In this document: positions 62,429 to 64,000 of the stretch, piece after piece
Layout: each line of letters begins with the position of its first letter
Numbering within the stretch: position 1 is the first letter of the stretch
Source: Acidisarcina polymorpha
Lineage (GTDB): Bacteria; Acidobacteriota; Terriglobia; Terriglobales; Acidobacteriaceae
Assembly (NCBI RefSeq): GCF_003330725.1
Contig: NZ_CP030840.1
Coordinates: forward strand, 4,278,001 to 4,342,000
Direction of reading: 5' to 3'
Length of the DNA: 64,000 nucleotides
The notes under the pieces: generated by a model
Database searches by the model: none
Told to the model about the DNA's origin: nothing
What the model saw: the letters and a program-made list of their open reading frames with translations, nothing else
Translations under genes and position numbers: made by a program

Positions 62429-63310
62429 TCAGCGCTCCCCAACGACAGTGGATGGCAACCAAGCCTCCGTACCTGGCGAAATCTCCTTCAGGAACCGGAG
62501 ACTCTCTGTAACAAAGGCCTCGGGCGACACATCTGGACACGCCCATAGATATCCCGGAGCATTCTTCTCCGGCGGGCTGTAGCCGAAGCCTTCGATCATC
62601 ACGAATCCGTCGAACTTGATTTCTTCAAGCGTATTGACGATCTCGAGGAACGGAACATGTCCTCGACCGAGCGGTCCACGATCGTTCTCGCTCGCATGGA
62701 TGTGCTTCAAGTGGCGGCCCAGGCTCCGAATTGCCCCTGCAATATCACGTTCCTCGATATTGGCGTGGAACGTATCGATCGTGACGCCGATTCGAGGATT
62801 GACGATCAGCTCGCAGAGACGGCTTGCCTCCGCGGCCGTCCTCAAGAAGAATGTCTCCGATCGGTTCACCGGCTCGATCGACAGCGTCACGTCGTTCGCA
62901 GCTAAGCTGTCGCCCAAAGACTGGAATACTTCCGTGGCCCATGACCATTCGTCCTCAGTCGGCCGATGCTCCGGAAGGTAGCCGATGGGCGCGAACAACG
63001 GGCCGCCGAGCAGGTGCGCTCCCATCGCGGCGGTCGCTTCGATGCATTGCTGAAGATGGCGGAGGGCCCCGAGCCTCGCTTCACGCTCCGGGCTGATCGG
63101 GTTATATTGCTTCGGCAAAAGAGCGCAGACTGTGCACGTCAGCCCGTTGCGTTCGCATGCGTTTCGAACACCGCCAACCGGCAGCGTTCCGGGATCGAAC
63201 ATGGGAACTTCCACGCCCTGAAGACCCAACTCCCTGAGTCCCGGCAGCAGTTCAAGGTGCGGGGCCCCAAAATCCGAGGTCCATGCGAAGGCGCTTACGC
63301 CTATCTTCAT
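62429..63310 (-). CDS. Sugar phosphate isomerase/epimerase-like TIM barrel
   Basis: 293 aa from ATG 63310, which has GGAGGAG 5 bases upstream; a further 31 open codons are Arg-rich and not conserved-looking. Xylose-isomerase-like (AP-endonuclease 2 fold) barrel: MKIGVSAFAWTSDF, LGLQGVEVPMFDP, metal-site Glu in LSIEPVNRSETFFL, Asp/His in VTIDTFHANIEE, His in LKHIHASENDRG, and Glu in FVMIEGFGY. The metal quartet Glu-Asp-His-Glu is that of D-tagatose/D-psicose 3-epimerases. Substrate probably a ketose; the exact one is unknown. It is followed 21 bases after a hydrolase gene on the same strand. Confidence 0.9.
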   Translation of the reverse strand: MKIGVSAFAWTSDFGAPHLELLPGLRELGLQGVEVPMFDPGTLPVGGVRNACERNGLTCTVCALLPKQYNPISPEREARLGALRHLQQCIEATAAMGAHLLGGPLFAPIGYLPEHRPTEDEWSWATEVFQSLGDSLAANDVTLSIEPVNRSETFFLRTAAEASRLCELIVNPRIGVTIDTFHANIEERDIAGAIRSLGRHLKHIHASENDRGPLGRGHVPFLEIVNTLEEIKFDGFVMIEGFGYSPPEKNAPGYLWACPDVSPEAFVTESLRFLKEISPGTEAWLPSTVVGER

Positions 63311-63424
63311 CCGACTCCTCCAGAACGAACGCTTGCCACATCGACGGCGAGCCAGAACACTAAACCGCATGGCGCGGAGCCGGCGCTCTCTTGCCATCCG
63401 CAAACGCCTACCGTTTGGATTGGA

Positions 63425-64000
63425 CTACTTTGTCCCAAGATTCCGGTCGAAGAAGCTGATCATCACGTTGAAGGCGTCCTGCGACTCCGGAACATCGGCG
63501 TTATAAAAGAACCCGTGAAACAGCCCGTCCCACACATGAAGCTCCGCCTTGACGCCCCTCTTGGTGAGCTCCGCATCCGTGTGGATCGTGCCGCTCATCG
63601 CGAAGTCCCGGGTCCCCGTAATCAGCAGAGTCGGGGGGAACTTCGCCAGGATCTCGGGTGAATTCATTGGCGAGACGAGTGGATCCTTCATGTCTGTCCC
63701 GCCGAAATACCCAAGCTGAGATTGAGCGGGAGGGTGCGCGGGGGGCATTCTCCCCTCTCCGAAGGGAAACGCTATATAGGTAGCATCTCCGCCGAACGCG
63801 CCGGCGGAGGCGCAGTAGATGCCAACCGCTCCCGGCGTCGGCAGTCCATGGGTTTGAAACCAAGCCAGAGACATCGCCGTCAACATGCCGCCGGCAGAGC
63901 ATCCATATATGCCGATGTCTTGCGGCTTGTAAGTCTTCAGCAACTCGCGGTAGACGCTTGCCACATCTTCGCTGGCGGCCGGGAACTTGTTGTCCGGTCC
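63425..64000 (-). CDS. Alpha/beta hydrolase (HSL-like esterase), N-terminus beyond window
   Basis: 192 codons of a longer protein; the frame runs off the window end, so the true start is outside. C-terminal part of an alpha/beta_hydrolase_3/HSL-like enzyme: the nucleophile elbow is YGCSAGGMLTA, the acid Asp in LLITGTRDFAMSG and the His in WDGLFHGFFYN, and the fold closes with AFNVMISFFDRNL. The expected HGGG oxyanion motif would lie in the missing part. It ends 115 bases before the sugar isomerase-like gene starts on the same strand and may be co-transcribed. Confidence 0.85.
   Translation of the reverse strand, partial: GPDNKFPAASEDVASVYRELLKTYKPQDIGIYGCSAGGMLTAMSLAWFQTHGLPTPGAVGIYCASAGAFGGDATYIAFPFGEGRMPPAHPPAQSQLGYFGGTDMKDPLVSPMNSPEILAKFPPTLLITGTRDFAMSGTIHTDAELTKRGVKAELHVWDGLFHGFFYNADVPESQDAFNVMISFFDRNLGTK

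Overview
The window looks like a chromosomal segment of a soil or plant-litter member of Acidobacteriota, class Terriglobia (Edaphobacter/Granulicella/Terriglobus type). The reasons are protein types typical of that group: a TonB receptor with an N-terminal carboxypeptidase-regulatory-like domain, an SBBP-propeller lectin giant, a zf-HC2 protein paired with an ECF sigma factor, several hemicellulose glycosidases and a decahaem/porin electron conduit. This is inferred from protein families; there is no rRNA gene here to confirm it. The only RNA gene found is tRNA-Ser(UGA) at 1759-1845. No CRISPR array, insertion sequence, phage gene or replication origin was seen.

Layout. 1-1.5 kb: a divergent SDR/TetR pair with a palindromic operator. 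2.2-5.7 kb: a SnoaL-like protein and a large secreted GH10 xylanase with three CBM-like modules. 6-11.6 kb (minus strand): a four-gene extracellular-electron-transfer type operon, consisting of a decahaem DmsE/MtrA-like cytochrome, an MtrB/PioB-like outer-membrane barrel, a small class I cytochrome c and a three-TM NapC/ImcH-like multihaem quinol oxidase. 11.9-19.9 kb (minus strand): a gene set of uncertain product, with GTP cyclohydrolase II (ribA), a B12-type radical SAM enzyme, a methyltransferase with a zinc ribbon, a putative sugar O-methyltransferase and three tandem paralogues joining an unknown N-domain to a flavin-reductase-like C-domain. 20-22.6 kb: an SDR/TetR pair with twin operators, then ribB.

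22.9-43.6 kb is carbohydrate-centred: TonB receptor, ECF sigma and zf-HC2 protein; an L-galactose/L-fucose dehydrogenase-like aldo/keto reductase with a LacI regulator and a GH95 fucosidase; a GH3 beta-glycosidase; and a sugar-acid/polyol oxidation cluster (three SDRs, two zinc alcohol dehydrogenases, a UlaG-like lactonase, a GntR/FCD regulator) ending at a GH51 arabinofuranosidase. The likely transporter partner of GH51 is a decayed sugar-porter remnant. A 9-bp element, TAATCTATA, recurs in three intergenic regions of this cluster and is a candidate GntR operator.

43.9-64 kb is mixed: a DinB/maleylpyruvate-isomerase-like protein, a large orphan protein behind an in-frame stop, an AKR/LysR pair, a perR-katG peroxide-defence pair, the SBBP/lectin giant, a redoxin, a PPOX-like flavoprotein, a decayed TetR plus ion-channel region, a secreted alpha/beta hydrolase, a small sensorless histidine kinase, a sugar-phosphate isomerase/epimerase-like protein and an alpha/beta hydrolase cut by the window end.

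The two most interesting systems are the complete inner-to-outer-membrane cytochrome conduit that lacks a surface cytochrome, and the ribA/radical-SAM/methyltransferase set with the triplicated flavin-reductase-like fusion proteins.
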